A stretch of 64,000 nucleotides of DNA, taken from an uncultured Bacteroidales bacterium. Lineage in GTDB: Bacteria; Bacteroidota; Bacteroidia; Bacteroidales; Bacteroidaceae. Of the stretch, positions 47,483-55,597 are shown one piece after another (the first letter of the stretch is position 1; each line of letters opens with the position of its first letter). The notes below the pieces were generated by a model, which was given only the letters and a program-made list of their open reading frames with translations, was not told the DNA's origin and made no database searches. The translations under genes and the position numbers were made by a program. The DNA lies in contig CADALZ010000002.1 in the NCBI GenBank assembly GCA_902788865.1, forward strand, positions 1-64,000, in the 5' to 3' direction.

Positions 47483-48946
47483 ATGAAGTTAGGATTCGAC
47501 AATGACAAGTACCTCCGCATACAGTCGGAGCACATCAAGGAACGCATCGCGCAGTTCGGTGACAAACTTTACATGGAGTTCGGCGGCAAGCTTTATGATG
47601 ATTATCATGCCAGTCGCGTACTTCCAGGCTTCCACCCCGACAGCAAGTTCGACATGCTCATGCAGCTACGTGACGATGCAGAGATCGTCATTGTCATCAG
47701 CGCCGAAGACATAGAGCGCAACAAGATCCGTGGCGATCTGGGCATCACCTACGACAAGGACGTGCTGCGCCTGCGCGATGTCTTCACAGAGCGCGGCTTC
47801 TATGTGAGCAGCGTGGTGATAACCCACTTCAACGGACAGGCCAGTGCCGTGGCTTTCCGCAAGATGCTGGAGCGCCAAGGCTTGGTGAAGGTCTATTACC
47901 ACTACCTCATAGAAGGCTATCCCACCAACGTGGAGCTGATAGACTCTGACGAGGGCTTCGGCAAGAACGACTACATAGAGACCACGCGCCCGCTGGTGGT
48001 GGTCACAGCACCTGGCCCTGGCAGCGGCAAGATGGCTACCTGCCTCAGCCAGCTCTACAACGAGAACCGTCGGGGCGTGAAGGCTGGCTATGCCAAGTTT
48101 GAAACCTTCCCCATCTGGAACATCCCTCTGAAGCACCCCATCAACGTGGCTTACGAGGCTGCCACAGCCGACCTTGACGATGTGAACATGATAGACCACT
48201 TCCACTTGGAGGCCTATGGCGAAACCACCGTGAACTATAATCGTGACATCGAGATATTCCCTGTGCTGAGCGCCATCTTCGAGGGCATCTATGGCGAGAG
48301 TCCTTATAAGTCGCCTACCGATATGGGCGTGAACATGATAGGCTACTGCATCAGTGACGATGAGGTGTGCAGCGAAGCCTCCAAGCAAGAAATCATACGC
48401 CGCTACTACACAGCGCTTTGCAACATGTATGATGGGCGAAACAACGAGCATGAGGTAAACAAGCTGGTGCTGCTCATGAAACAGATGAAGCTCACCACTG
48501 CCGACCGTCGATGCACCGTGGCTGCTGCTGAGCGTAAGGAGCAGACGGGCGTGCCTGCAGCTGCCATCGAACTGGCAGACGGCACCATGATCACCTCGAA
48601 GACCACAGCCCTGCTTGGCCCAAGTGCCGCCCTGCTGCTCAATGCCATGAAGTATCTGGCCGGCATAGACCATGAACTGAAGCTGATTCCGCAGAACATG
48701 ATAGAGCCTATCCAGTACACCAAGACCCACTTGCTGCATGGCAACAATCCTCGCCTGCATACCGATGAGGTATTGGTAGCCCTCTCTGTGCTGAGCCAGC
48801 ATGATGAGAACTGCCGTCGTGCGCTGGAAGCCCTCCCGCTGCTCGATGGTTGCCAAGTGCATGCCACCGTGATGCTCAGCGAGGTAGATCGTAAGTTTTT
48901 CAAGAAGTTGGGCTGCGGTCTTACCTTTGATCCCGTAAGGAAATAA
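47483..48946 (+). CDS. DUF1846 family protein
   Basis: Protein of 487 residues, matching DUF1846 over its full length. It begins MKLGFDNDKYLRIQSEHIKE and contains a nucleotide-binding-like VVTAPGPGSGKMATCLSQL loop. The family's activity is uncertain. The stop codon lies inside the left arm of a perfect hairpin shared with the next gene. Confidence 0.92.
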   Translation: MKLGFDNDKYLRIQSEHIKERIAQFGDKLYMEFGGKLYDDYHASRVLPGFHPDSKFDMLMQLRDDAEIVIVISAEDIERNKIRGDLGITYDKDVLRLRDVFTERGFYVSSVVITHFNGQASAVAFRKMLERQGLVKVYYHYLIEGYPTNVELIDSDEGFGKNDYIETTRPLVVVTAPGPGSGKMATCLSQLYNENRRGVKAGYAKFETFPIWNIPLKHPINVAYEAATADLDDVNMIDHFHLEAYGETTVNYNRDIEIFPVLSAIFEGIYGESPYKSPTDMGVNMIGYCISDDEVCSEASKQEIIRRYYTALCNMYDGRNNEHEVNKLVLLMKQMKLTTADRRCTVAAAERKEQTGVPAAAIELADGTMITSKTTALLGPSAALLLNAMKYLAGIDHELKLIPQNMIEPIQYTKTHLLHGNNPRLHTDEVLVALSVLSQHDENCRRALEALPLLDGCQVHATVMLSEVDRKFFKKLGCGLTFDPVRK

Positions 48947-48967
48947 AGGCACTAAGCCTTTATTTCC
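48939..48967. terminator. Bidirectional terminator overlapping two stop codons
   Basis: A 12-bp perfect stem (48939-48950 with 48956-48967) and 5-base loop. The DUF1846 TAA is in the left arm and the HU-like gene's TAG overlaps the loop, so both convergent transcripts end in the same structure. Confidence 0.75.
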
Positions 48968-49587
48968 CTTTTCACATAGACCGAGTGACTGAGCCGCCCG
49001 CTGATGGTGATGCCTGAGGAGGCATCACGCCTGAACCCTATCAGTTCCTGCGTGGCAGCGGTGCGTGAGAGCCCCGTCAGTGCCACATAGTCGGCTATGC
49101 GCATGGTGGCATGCTCGTCCAAATAGCGTTGCGCCAGAGCCAGTCGCTCCTCCCTACTATACGGCGAGCGATGCAGCCGCCTCACCCCTCCACGCTCCAG
49201 TGTGCAGCGCCTATCCACCTGCTTCACCAGCTCCTTGTCGGCCTTGAAGTTCACGCCGTTCACCTCCAAGCTCAGGGCATTGTGCTGGGGTTTCCCATCG
49301 TCCAGTCCGTCCATCTCTTTATCCCGTCGCACGCCAATGGTGGCTTGCAGCGTGCCCAGTCCGTCGATGGTCACCGAACGGCCCTCCGCCAGTTGGTAGG
49401 CCACCTCTTCGGCCAACTGCATCAGCACCGCTTTTATAATACCATCGCTCACGCCAGCCCTGTGGACAGACATCAGATGCACCAGTTCATCGGTGTCGAT
49501 GTTTCGCTCCACCTGCATGCGGTAATAAGCCTTGGGCTTCTCCTCGTCTTGCAGGTTGTTCATTTCTTGCTTGATATACTTAGCCAT
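48952..49587 (-). CDS. HU-like DNA-binding protein with C-terminal helix-turn-helix
   Basis: Protein of 211 residues. The N-terminal half resembles the Bacteroidetes HU-HIG type (HRAGVSDGIIKAVLMQLAEE, then SVTIDGLGTLQATIGVRR). The C-terminal 70 residues look like a helix-turn-helix (MRIADYVALTGLSRTAA), possibly for sequence-specific binding. In Bacteroidales such genes often sit near VapE-type genes in mobile or surface-polysaccharide regions, as here. Confidence 0.75.
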   Translation of the reverse strand: MAKYIKQEMNNLQDEEKPKAYYRMQVERNIDTDELVHLMSVHRAGVSDGIIKAVLMQLAEEVAYQLAEGRSVTIDGLGTLQATIGVRRDKEMDGLDDGKPQHNALSLEVNGVNFKADKELVKQVDRRCTLERGGVRRLHRSPYSREERLALAQRYLDEHATMRIADYVALTGLSRTAATQELIGFRRDASSGITISGRLSHSVYVKREIKA

Positions 49588-49657
49588 AAATTTTGATATT
49601 ACTTGTTAAACTTTGTGGGAAGCCGATGCAAAACCTGCCGACAGGCGTAGCAAAGTT
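49588..49657. other. Spacer before the 21-bp repeat
   Basis: The stretch 49588-49939 has no gene. It holds the palindromic 21-bp repeat (49650-49747), about 90 bp of plain sequence and the left arm of the vapE inverted repeat from 49840. No consensus promoter for the HU-like gene was found in this spacer. Confidence 0.4.
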
Positions 49658-49747
49658 CAGACAGCAGTGCTGATTGTACAGACAGCAGTGCTGATTGTAC
49701 AGACAGCGGTGCTGATTGCACAGACAGCGGTGCTGTCTGAACTTTGC
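49650..49747. repeat. 21-bp tandem repeat inside a palindrome
   Basis: Four head-to-tail 21-bp units start at 49658, 49679, 49700 and 49721, with consensus CAGACAGCRGTGCTGATTG plus two bases; units 1 and 2 are identical. Each unit contains CAGCAGTGCTG, itself a dyad. The array is bounded by a 17-bp perfect inverted repeat (49650-49666 with 49731-49747), and weaker symmetry extends outward to AAAACCTG at 49630 and its complement near 49767. Confidence 0.8.
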
Positions 49748-49839
49748 ATCGCCCAGCCACAGGTTTTATCTCGACTTCTCAATGATTTTAATACTACGTC
49801 TTTCTGATTTCTGCAAGGCGCGTGAAGGGCCACCTTCGA

Positions 49840-49944
49840 TTTTACCCTTCACCTTCACAGCGAGGCAGTAAACGGGTGATTGGCATGGCGAATCTCTTGT
49901 GAAGGGTTGCGCACACCCTTCACAACCCTTCACAACCCTTCACG
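49840..49944. repeat. Left inverted repeat of the vapE element
   Basis: Contains TTTACCCTTCACCTTCACAG, an AT-richer middle, then GTGAAGGGTTGCGCACACCC and three ACCCTTCACA-type units. It is an imperfect inverted copy of 51184-51288. The inner 53 bp have one mismatch. It overlaps the last five bases of vapE. Confidence 0.8.
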
Positions 49945-51121
49945 CTGCTTGACGATTTACCAACTGATAGAGCTGCCCATTTCGTCCATGCATCTGCTTG
50001 CATCCCAGTGCTTTAAGCACTTTTCCGATTCTCACCTTAGTAGAAAGGCTACTATTGAGCATGGGATAGTGTGCTTGCAAGACCTTGAAAACTTCACTGC
50101 TTGGCATCCAGCTACCATCTTCTTCCTCTGCTGGCATTCTGAAGCAACTATCCACCATTCCCTCTATGTCCATTTCCTTGAAATAGGGCTTGTTGAATTC
50201 TTGAATGCGAGCCACTTCATCGTTGGTAAACCAGTAGGGTGTCTGCTGCACTTGGAGTTCATAAACCAGCTGCGCATAGAGCTGCTGATAGTCGATAGGC
50301 GTTTCATTGTCGATGAACATGCCTCGTGGCACTTGCAAGCAGAGGTAGCGACGACTGCCTGTGGGGTCACAAAGCGGATGCTCATCATTCGTGGTAGCCA
50401 GGAAGGATGCATATCTGCGTCGATCTTCTTGGCTCTTTCCGAATATTGGACGCCCATTGACCTTCACTCTGGAGAGGGTCTGCTTGAGTTTCCCCTGGTG
50501 CGAAGGTCCCATGTTGGCAAACTCATCGACGTTCACTAAGAGGTTGTGCGTCAAGGCCATATCGCTATCGAACTTATTGCTGAAGTTGATATGATCCACG
50601 AAGTAAGCCCTCAGTTCTGGAGGCAGCAGCCTCACAGCGAAGGTGGACTTCCCACAGCCTTGCGGGCCTATCAGCACAGGGACACACTCATTGCCATGAA
50701 GCATATCCTTTCCCAACCAATGAGCCACTGCAGAGCGCAGCCAAGTACTGCACCAAGAGAGTTGCTCAGAAGTGAGTCCTGGAATGCGGCTAAACAGCTG
50801 TGCCACATGATTTTGGCCATCCCATTCAGGCAAGTTTTCCAAAAAATCACGGATAGGATCGTAGTCCTTAACGGCATCAGATCCCACAAATTCTACGATG
50901 TCTGTTCTTGGCGAATGTTCGTCAAAACCAGCCATCTTGGCTTTTCGGACGATGGAGTTCAGCATGACTTCCGTCAAGATGCTCCATCTGTCCGCTTCAT
51001 CACTTAGTTTGCGTACCTCAGTCTTCCCACTGAGCACATTCCGACGAAACTGGTAGTTCTCGTCGAGGAAGCTGTCTATCATCAAGACAGCTCCCTGCAT
51101 TTGATTTGCTTCTTCGTTCAT
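49940..51121 (-). CDS. VapE/VirE-family P-loop NTPase, short form
   Basis: Protein of 393 residues with the VapE helicase-like core: substrate region DYDPIRDFLENLPEWDG, Walker A GPQGCGKSTF (about 170), Walker B LLVNVDEFANM and sensor-like FLATTNDEHPL and GSRRYLCL. Related D5/primase-helicase proteins replicate phages, satellites and plasmids. The N-terminal primase-like or BT4734-like part of long relatives is missing, so it either needs a partner or is reduced. The gene is bracketed by long inverted repeats; its promoter (51341-51348) lies outside the right one. Confidence 0.85.
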   Translation of the reverse strand: MNEEANQMQGAVLMIDSFLDENYQFRRNVLSGKTEVRKLSDEADRWSILTEVMLNSIVRKAKMAGFDEHSPRTDIVEFVGSDAVKDYDPIRDFLENLPEWDGQNHVAQLFSRIPGLTSEQLSWCSTWLRSAVAHWLGKDMLHGNECVPVLIGPQGCGKSTFAVRLLPPELRAYFVDHINFSNKFDSDMALTHNLLVNVDEFANMGPSHQGKLKQTLSRVKVNGRPIFGKSQEDRRRYASFLATTNDEHPLCDPTGSRRYLCLQVPRGMFIDNETPIDYQQLYAQLVYELQVQQTPYWFTNDEVARIQEFNKPYFKEMDIEGMVDSCFRMPAEEEDGSWMPSSEVFKVLQAHYPMLNSSLSTKVRIGKVLKALGCKQMHGRNGQLYQLVNRQAA

Positions 51122-51183
51122 TCTAAAAAACGCTTCTTAAAGGTTTATTGTTACATTAAGGTTCTGCCTCTGAGGTTGGGCAT

Positions 51184-51288
51184 CGTGAAGGGTTGTGAAG
51201 GGTTGTGAAGGGTGCGCGCAACCCTTCACAAGAGATAACACATACCGCTCATCCATTTACAGCTACGCTGTGAAGGGTGAAGGGTAAA
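51184..51288. repeat. Right inverted repeat of the vapE element
   Basis: Three GTGAAGGGTT units (51185-51213), the GCGCGCAACCCTTCACAAGA segment, then an AT-richer part and TGAAGGGTGAAGGGTAAA. Reverse complement of the left arm with one mismatch over the inner 53 bp and looser identity beyond. It lies in the leader of vapE. Confidence 0.8.
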
Positions 51289-51340
51289 TGGCATATCCCT
51301 CTTCAAAATCCATCTACAGCCCCTTCTCTCAAAGGCGGCG

Positions 51341-51348
51341 CAAAGATA
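51341..51348 (-). promoter_or_regulatory. -7 box of vapE
   Basis: TATCTTTG on the minus strand with a TTG about 21 bp upstream in CTTGACAACGG. It gives a leader of over 200 nt that includes the whole right inverted repeat. Confidence 0.5.
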
Positions 51349-51400
51349 ATACAATGGATATGCCGTTGTCAAGTTTTTTTGACAAAAAAGTAGTTTTGTA

Positions 51401-51466
51401 GGGAGAAATGGCGTTTTATAGGGAAGCGCAGGGAAAACCGCAGGGAAAAATGGGGGAAAAGAGGGG
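51401..51466 (+). other. G-tract cluster, possible quadruplex
   Basis: Six G-tracts of three to five bases (51401, 51421, 51431, 51443, 51452-51456, 51463-51466), the last five with loops of 6-9 bases. It fills the gap between the vapE promoter region and the end of lolD; no gene is seen. The tracts come from a loose GGGAAAA repeat. Confidence 0.45.
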
Positions 51467-51470
51467 AAAC

Positions 51471-52124
51471 TTACCCAGAAATCACCCCATCCTTCATGTG
51501 AATGGTGCGATCGGTGAGTGTGGCGAGGCCTTCATCATGGGTGACGATGACGAACGTCTGGCCAAGGCGGTCGCGGAGGTCGAAGAAGAGTTGGTGAAGC
51601 TCGGCCTTGTTCTTGGAGTCGAGGCTACCAGAAGGCTCATCGGCCAGGATGACATCGGGATGATTAATCAGCGCACGGGCCACTGCCACACGCTGCTTCT
51701 CTCCTCCTGAAAGTTCGTTGGGCTTATGCTCTGCACGGTCGGAGAGTCCCATCATGGCAAGCAACTCCTTGGCTGCATCGAAGGCATCTGTGCGACTGCG
51801 CCCTGCGATGAAGGCAGGAATCATGACATTCTCTATGGCCGTGAATTCTGGTAAGAGCTGGTGAAACTGGAACACGAAGCCAATGTGCTGATTGCGGAAG
51901 GCAGAGAGCGGCTTTTCCTTCAAGGCCAGCACATCAGTGCCACCTATCTGTACACGCCCTGCATCGGGCGTATCGAGCGTACCCATGATTTGCAGCAGGG
52001 TGGTTTTGCCTGCCCCACTGGGACCTACGATGCTCACTACCTCACCCTTCTCTATCTGCAAATCAATGCCCTTCAGCACCTGCAATGAGCCGAAACTCTT
52101 CGTGATTCCTTCCAGTCTAATCAT
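51471..52124 (-). CDS. lolD: ABC transporter ATP-binding protein, LolD type
   Basis: ATPase of 217 residues of the lipoprotein-release type. Walker [13 protein letters not shown], signature [15 protein letters not shown] and Walker [13 protein letters not shown] are intact. LolD powers release of lipoproteins from the inner membrane with LolC/E partners, which are not in the window. The related MacB/FtsE-like family is an alternative. It starts 5 bp after the DUF4369 gene. Confidence 0.88.
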   Translation of the reverse strand: MIRLEGITKSFGSLQVLKGIDLQIEKGEVVSIVGPSGAGKTTLLQIMGTLDTPDAGRVQIGGTDVLALKEKPLSAFRNQHIGFVFQFHQLLPEFTAIENVMIPAFIAGRSRTDAFDAAKELLAMMGLSDRAEHKPNELSGGEKQRVAVARALINHPDVILADEPSGSLDSKNKAELHQLFFDLRDRLGQTFVIVTHDEGLATLTDRTIHMKDGVISG

Positions 52125-52129
52125 AATAT

Positions 52130-52798
52130 TTAGTTCCCTCGTCGTTTCAATATCATCTGCGCTATATTTACGTCACTGTCAATCAATGACTTCATACGCC
52201 CTTCACGTACAGCAGGAGAAAGCAGCTCCACAGCTTCAAGAATATCCTTTAGATTGAGGTAAATCACCAATTCCACCGATGCATCTTCATCAGCGTGTTG
52301 CTTGATATACTCCATACAGACTTTATCTATCTCCTCATTTACCGCACGCATTTCCTCATTGCGCATCTCCTCCAGAATCTCACGGTCGTTACCCATATCC
52401 GCATAGCGTTCCGTAATCTCCTGCTGCCGTATCAGATAAGGCTTGCACATTTCATTAATCTTTTCCAGATCTTGATAGTATTTGCTCCCACTGGAGGTAT
52501 AATCTTGAGTGGTCCCTTCAAAGTAGGCTTCCTCTCCAGGCACCATAGTGAAATAGAAATCCTCACCAATGCGGGCACTGACAGCATAGTCGAGATTCAC
52601 AGAGAAAGCAAACTGCCCATTCTCTACAGTGGTATGCAAGTCAACATAATCTCCAGAACCTGGCACCGCCAGATAGGAGATAGTCAGATTACCATCGGGC
52701 AGGTCGGTGAGATGCCCTTTCATCGTAAAATTGCCTTGTGCAGACAGCGACAGGCAGAGGCATAAGCCATAAAACAAAGTCAATAACTTTTTGAACAT
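52130..52798 (-). CDS. DUF4369 domain exported protein
   Basis: Protein of 222 residues: signal peptide ending LSLSAQG, a DUF4369 beta domain ([20 protein letters not shown]) and a helical C-terminal half. In longer proteins DUF4369 precedes a TlpA-like thioredoxin domain; here that domain is missing. Function unknown. Confidence 0.82.
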   Translation of the reverse strand: MFKKLLTLFYGLCLCLSLSAQGNFTMKGHLTDLPDGNLTISYLAVPGSGDYVDLHTTVENGQFAFSVNLDYAVSARIGEDFYFTMVPGEEAYFEGTTQDYTSSGSKYYQDLEKINEMCKPYLIRQQEITERYADMGNDREILEEMRNEEMRAVNEEIDKVCMEYIKQHADEDASVELVIYLNLKDILEAVELLSPAVREGRMKSLIDSDVNIAQMILKRRGN

Positions 52799-52809
52799 AA
52801 TGTCCTCTC

Positions 52810-53094
52810 CTATACAAAATCCAACGCATTTCGTTTAATAACCAATGGATACCGCTCTGGATGCTTGAGGCTTTCTATTTCAAGGTCTACATCAAGATCT
52901 GGCCACTCTATAGCGTTCTGGCCACTCATTCGTACATTTAAAACGCTCTTGATTGAAGCATCCTTCATCCAAGGTATGCGATTATAAGACAAGAAATAAT
53001 CATTTCCTGCTACTGAGATCATTATTCCCTGAGCATTAATCATCAACACGCTTGCCAATGTGCTGTTGATATTGCTGTTTAAATATGTTTCCAT
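52810..53094 (-). CDS. DUF2442 domain protein
   Basis: Protein of 94 residues. The sequence from about 28 matches DUF2442: NDYFLSYNRIPWMKDASIKS, then MSGQNAIEWPDLDVDLEIE. Members are often paired with DUF4160 as toxin-antitoxin-like genes, but no DUF4160 gene is seen here. It lies 11 bp before the DUF4369 gene and is divergent from asd. Confidence 0.72.
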   Translation of the reverse strand: METYLNSNINSTLASVLMINAQGIMISVAGNDYFLSYNRIPWMKDASIKSVLNVRMSGQNAIEWPDLDVDLEIESLKHPERYPLVIKRNALDFV

Positions 53095-53226
53095 TCTTTT
53101 CTACTATTATATCCATTCTCTCTTTTAAAGACAGGACTCATAGCATATTTACACTGTTATTAACTATTCTGGCTGCAAAATAAGCAAAAAAAATCCATTT
53201 CATGCTAAAGATAGTCTAAAATGTAG

Positions 53227-53234
53227 TATTTTTG
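53227..53234 (+). promoter_or_regulatory. -7 box of asd
   Basis: TATTTTTG, 47 bp before the asd ATG; no clear -33 partner. Confidence 0.4.
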
Positions 53235-53281
53235 CAGCGAAACGGTTAATAGAGTATTAATTTTAAAGGTAACAAAGTATT

Positions 53282-54289
53282 ATGAAAGTAGCAATCGTTG
53301 GTGCAAGTGGTGCCGTGGGACAGGAGTTTCTGAAGGTGCTGGAGGAAAGAGATTTCCCAATGGACGAGTTGGTTTTGTTTGGTTCTGAACGCAGTGCAGG
53401 CCGAAAGTACCCTTACAAAGGTAAGGAGATAGAGGTGAAACTGCTGCAGCACAACGATGACTTTAAGGATATCGACATCGTGTTTGCTTCAGCTGGTGCT
53501 GGCACTTCCAAGGAGTTTGCAGAGACCATCACCAAGTATGGAGCTGTGATGATAGACAATAGTAGTGCCTTCCGCATGGATAAGGATGTGCCACTGGTAG
53601 TGCCAGAGGTGAATGCTGCGGATGCCAAGGATCGCCCACGTGGCATCATTGCCAATCCCAACTGTACCACTATCCAGATGGTGGTTTGCCTCAAGGCCAT
53701 CGAAGACCTCTCTCACATAGAGCGCGTGCATGTGGCTACCTACCAGGCTGCCAGCGGTGCAGGTGCCGTAGCTATGCAGGAGCTTGAGGAGCAGTACCGC
53801 CAGGTATTGGCAGGTGAACCTGTCACCGTGAGCAAGTTCCAGTACCAGTTGGCCTACAACCTCATTCCTCAGATTGATGTGTTCACAGAGAACGACTACA
53901 CGAAGGAGGAGATGAAGATGTACAACGAGACCCGCAAAATCATGCATAGCGATGTGCAGGTAAGCGCTACCTGCGTGCGCGTGCCTTCTCTGCGCAGCCA
54001 CTCTGAGGCTGTATGGGTAGAGACGCAAAAGCCTATCAGCGTAGCTGAAGCCAAGGCTGCCTTCGAGAAGGCCGATGGCGTGGTGGTGATGGATGATCCT
54101 GCCAACAAGCAGTATCCTATGCCGCTGTTCCTGGCAGGCAAAGACCCTGTGTATGTGGGCCGTATCCGCAAGGATCTGGCTAATGAGAAGGGCCTCACTT
54201 GGTGGCAGGTAGGCGACCAGATCCGCAAGGGTGCTGCGCTGAATGCCGTACAGATTGCAGAATACTTGATCAAAGAGAAGGCTCTTTGA
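53282..54289 (+). CDS. asd: Aspartate-semialdehyde dehydrogenase
   Basis: NADPH-dependent enzyme on the path from aspartate to diaminopimelate, threonine and methionine. The protein has 335 residues with the nucleotide loop [14 protein letters not shown], the catalytic Cys in [11 protein letters not shown] and the His region [15 protein letters not shown]. It lies 43 bp before the NamZ-like gene in the same direction, so it may share a transcript with the cell-wall salvage genes. Confidence 0.98.
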   Translation: MKVAIVGASGAVGQEFLKVLEERDFPMDELVLFGSERSAGRKYPYKGKEIEVKLLQHNDDFKDIDIVFASAGAGTSKEFAETITKYGAVMIDNSSAFRMDKDVPLVVPEVNAADAKDRPRGIIANPNCTTIQMVVCLKAIEDLSHIERVHVATYQAASGAGAVAMQELEEQYRQVLAGEPVTVSKFQYQLAYNLIPQIDVFTENDYTKEEMKMYNETRKIMHSDVQVSATCVRVPSLRSHSEAVWVETQKPISVAEAKAAFEKADGVVVMDDPANKQYPMPLFLAGKDPVYVGRIRKDLANEKGLTWWQVGDQIRKGAALNAVQIAEYLIKEKAL

Positions 54290-54332
54290 TCAAAATTAAA
54301 AAATTATAAAATTAAAAGATTAAAAAATTGCC

Positions 54333-55532
54333 ATGAGAAACCTTTTGTTCCTGATTTTGCTGTCTTTTGTGGCTTGCAGTAATGCAAAGCCTGCACAAAA
54401 ATCTGTGGAGCAAGAGGTGCCTCTCGTGGAGATTCTTACGGGCGACTTGCGCACGGAGGTTTACTTCCCGCTCTTGCAAGGCAAGCGCATAGGCGTGTAT
54501 TCCAATCAGACAGGCATGGCGGGTGAGGAGCATGTGGTGGACTTGCTGCAGCGCAGTGGGTTCAACATCGTCTATATCCTCTCCCCAGAGCATGGTTTCA
54601 GAGGGGAGGCCGATGCTGGCGAGAAGGTGGATAACTCGGTGGATGCGAAGACAGGACTGCCCATCGTCTCGCTCTACGGCCAACAGGGAGGGAAGCCTGA
54701 TGCCAAGACCATGCAGCAGATAGATGTGCTGGTGATGGACATTCAGGATGTGGGGCTGCGCTTCTACACCTATTATATTACTATGTGTCGCCTGATGGAT
54801 GCCTGCGCGGAGCAGGGCAAGGAGCTTATCATACTGGACAGGCCCAATCCGAACGGCATGTATGTGGATGGTCCCATCCTCGACATGAAGCATAAGAGTG
54901 GTGTGGGATGGCTGCCTATCCCTGTGGTGCATGGGATGACGCTGGGCGAACTGGCACAGATGGTGAATGGGGAGAAGTGGCTGCCGCAAGGCAGGCAATG
55001 CAAGCTCACCGTGATTCCTTGCACAGGCTATACGCACCAGAGTCGCTATGCGCTGACGGTGGCCCCATCGCCCAACCTGCCCAACATGAAATCTATCTAC
55101 CTCTACCCTTCTACCTGCCTCTTCGAGGGCACGGTGATGAGTCTGGGGCGTGGCACAGACAAGCCTTTCCAGATCTACGGACATCCGCAAATGAAGGAGC
55201 AGCCCTACAGCTTCACGCCTCGCAGCAAGCCAGGTGCCACCAATCCACCTCAGAAAGACAAGCTCTGCTATGGCAAGGATCTCAGCACTTTGGACGATGA
55301 AACCATCATCCGTGAAGGGCTGAACTTGGAGTATGTCATCGATGCCTATCAGAACCTGAAGCTGGGAGATAAGTTCTTCACCTCCTTCTTCGAGAAGCTG
55401 ATAGGTGTAGATTATGTGCGCCAGATGATCAAGGCTGGAAAGAGTGCCGAGGAGATCAGAACCCGCTGGCTGCCCGATGTGGAGAAGTTCAAGGCCCAAC
55501 GAAAGCCGTATCTCCTCTACGAGGAACGTTAA
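54333..55532 (+). CDS. namZ: Exo-beta-N-acetylmuramidase NamZ-like lipoprotein (DUF1343, GH171)
   Basis: Lipoprotein of 399 residues (lipobox SFVAC, Cys15). The DUF1343 domain carries GVYSNQTG, the conserved acidic SPEHGFRGEADAG and VDNSVDAKTGLPIVSLYG. Characterised members release MurNAc from the non-reducing ends of peptidoglycan fragments. Gene order with a symporter, kinase and MurQ supports this here. A repeat of AAACATTAAACGTT overlaps the stop codon and fills the gap to the next gene. Confidence 0.85.
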   Translation: MRNLLFLILLSFVACSNAKPAQKSVEQEVPLVEILTGDLRTEVYFPLLQGKRIGVYSNQTGMAGEEHVVDLLQRSGFNIVYILSPEHGFRGEADAGEKVDNSVDAKTGLPIVSLYGQQGGKPDAKTMQQIDVLVMDIQDVGLRFYTYYITMCRLMDACAEQGKELIILDRPNPNGMYVDGPILDMKHKSGVGWLPIPVVHGMTLGELAQMVNGEKWLPQGRQCKLTVIPCTGYTHQSRYALTVAPSPNLPNMKSIYLYPSTCLFEGTVMSLGRGTDKPFQIYGHPQMKEQPYSFTPRSKPGATNPPQKDKLCYGKDLSTLDDETIIREGLNLEYVIDAYQNLKLGDKFFTSFFEKLIGVDYVRQMIKAGKSAEEIRTRWLPDVEKFKAQRKPYLLYEER

Positions 55533-55597
55533 ACATTAAACGTTAAACATTAAACGTTAAACGTCATAATTCATAATTTATAATTCATAATTAAGAA
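55525..55597 (+). repeat. AT-rich direct repeats between namZ-like and murT-like genes
   Basis: A 14-bp unit TTAAACATTAAACG runs about two and a half times (55529-55564) and overlaps the upstream stop codon; TCATAATTTATAATTCATAA follows. TAATTCATAATTCATAA-type repeats recur before the murK-like gene (58563-58590). Confidence 0.7.

Noticed and set aside
47666..48952. A 428-codon frame opposite the DUF1846 gene
   Set aside because: The His/Val-rich composition is that of an antisense shadow; the DUF1846 protein on the other strand is a clear family member.
49658..49741. Possible CRISPR array
   Set aside because: Units are directly adjacent with no spacers, and no cas genes are near.
49613..49807. 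A 64-codon frame with VQTAVLI repeats
   Set aside because: It is the translation of the 21-bp DNA repeat, which has a length divisible by three; the inverted-repeat context explains the sequence better than coding.
54312..55499. A 395-codon frame opposite the NamZ-like gene
   Set aside because: Antisense shadow of a well-supported DUF1343 gene; no signal peptide or domain.
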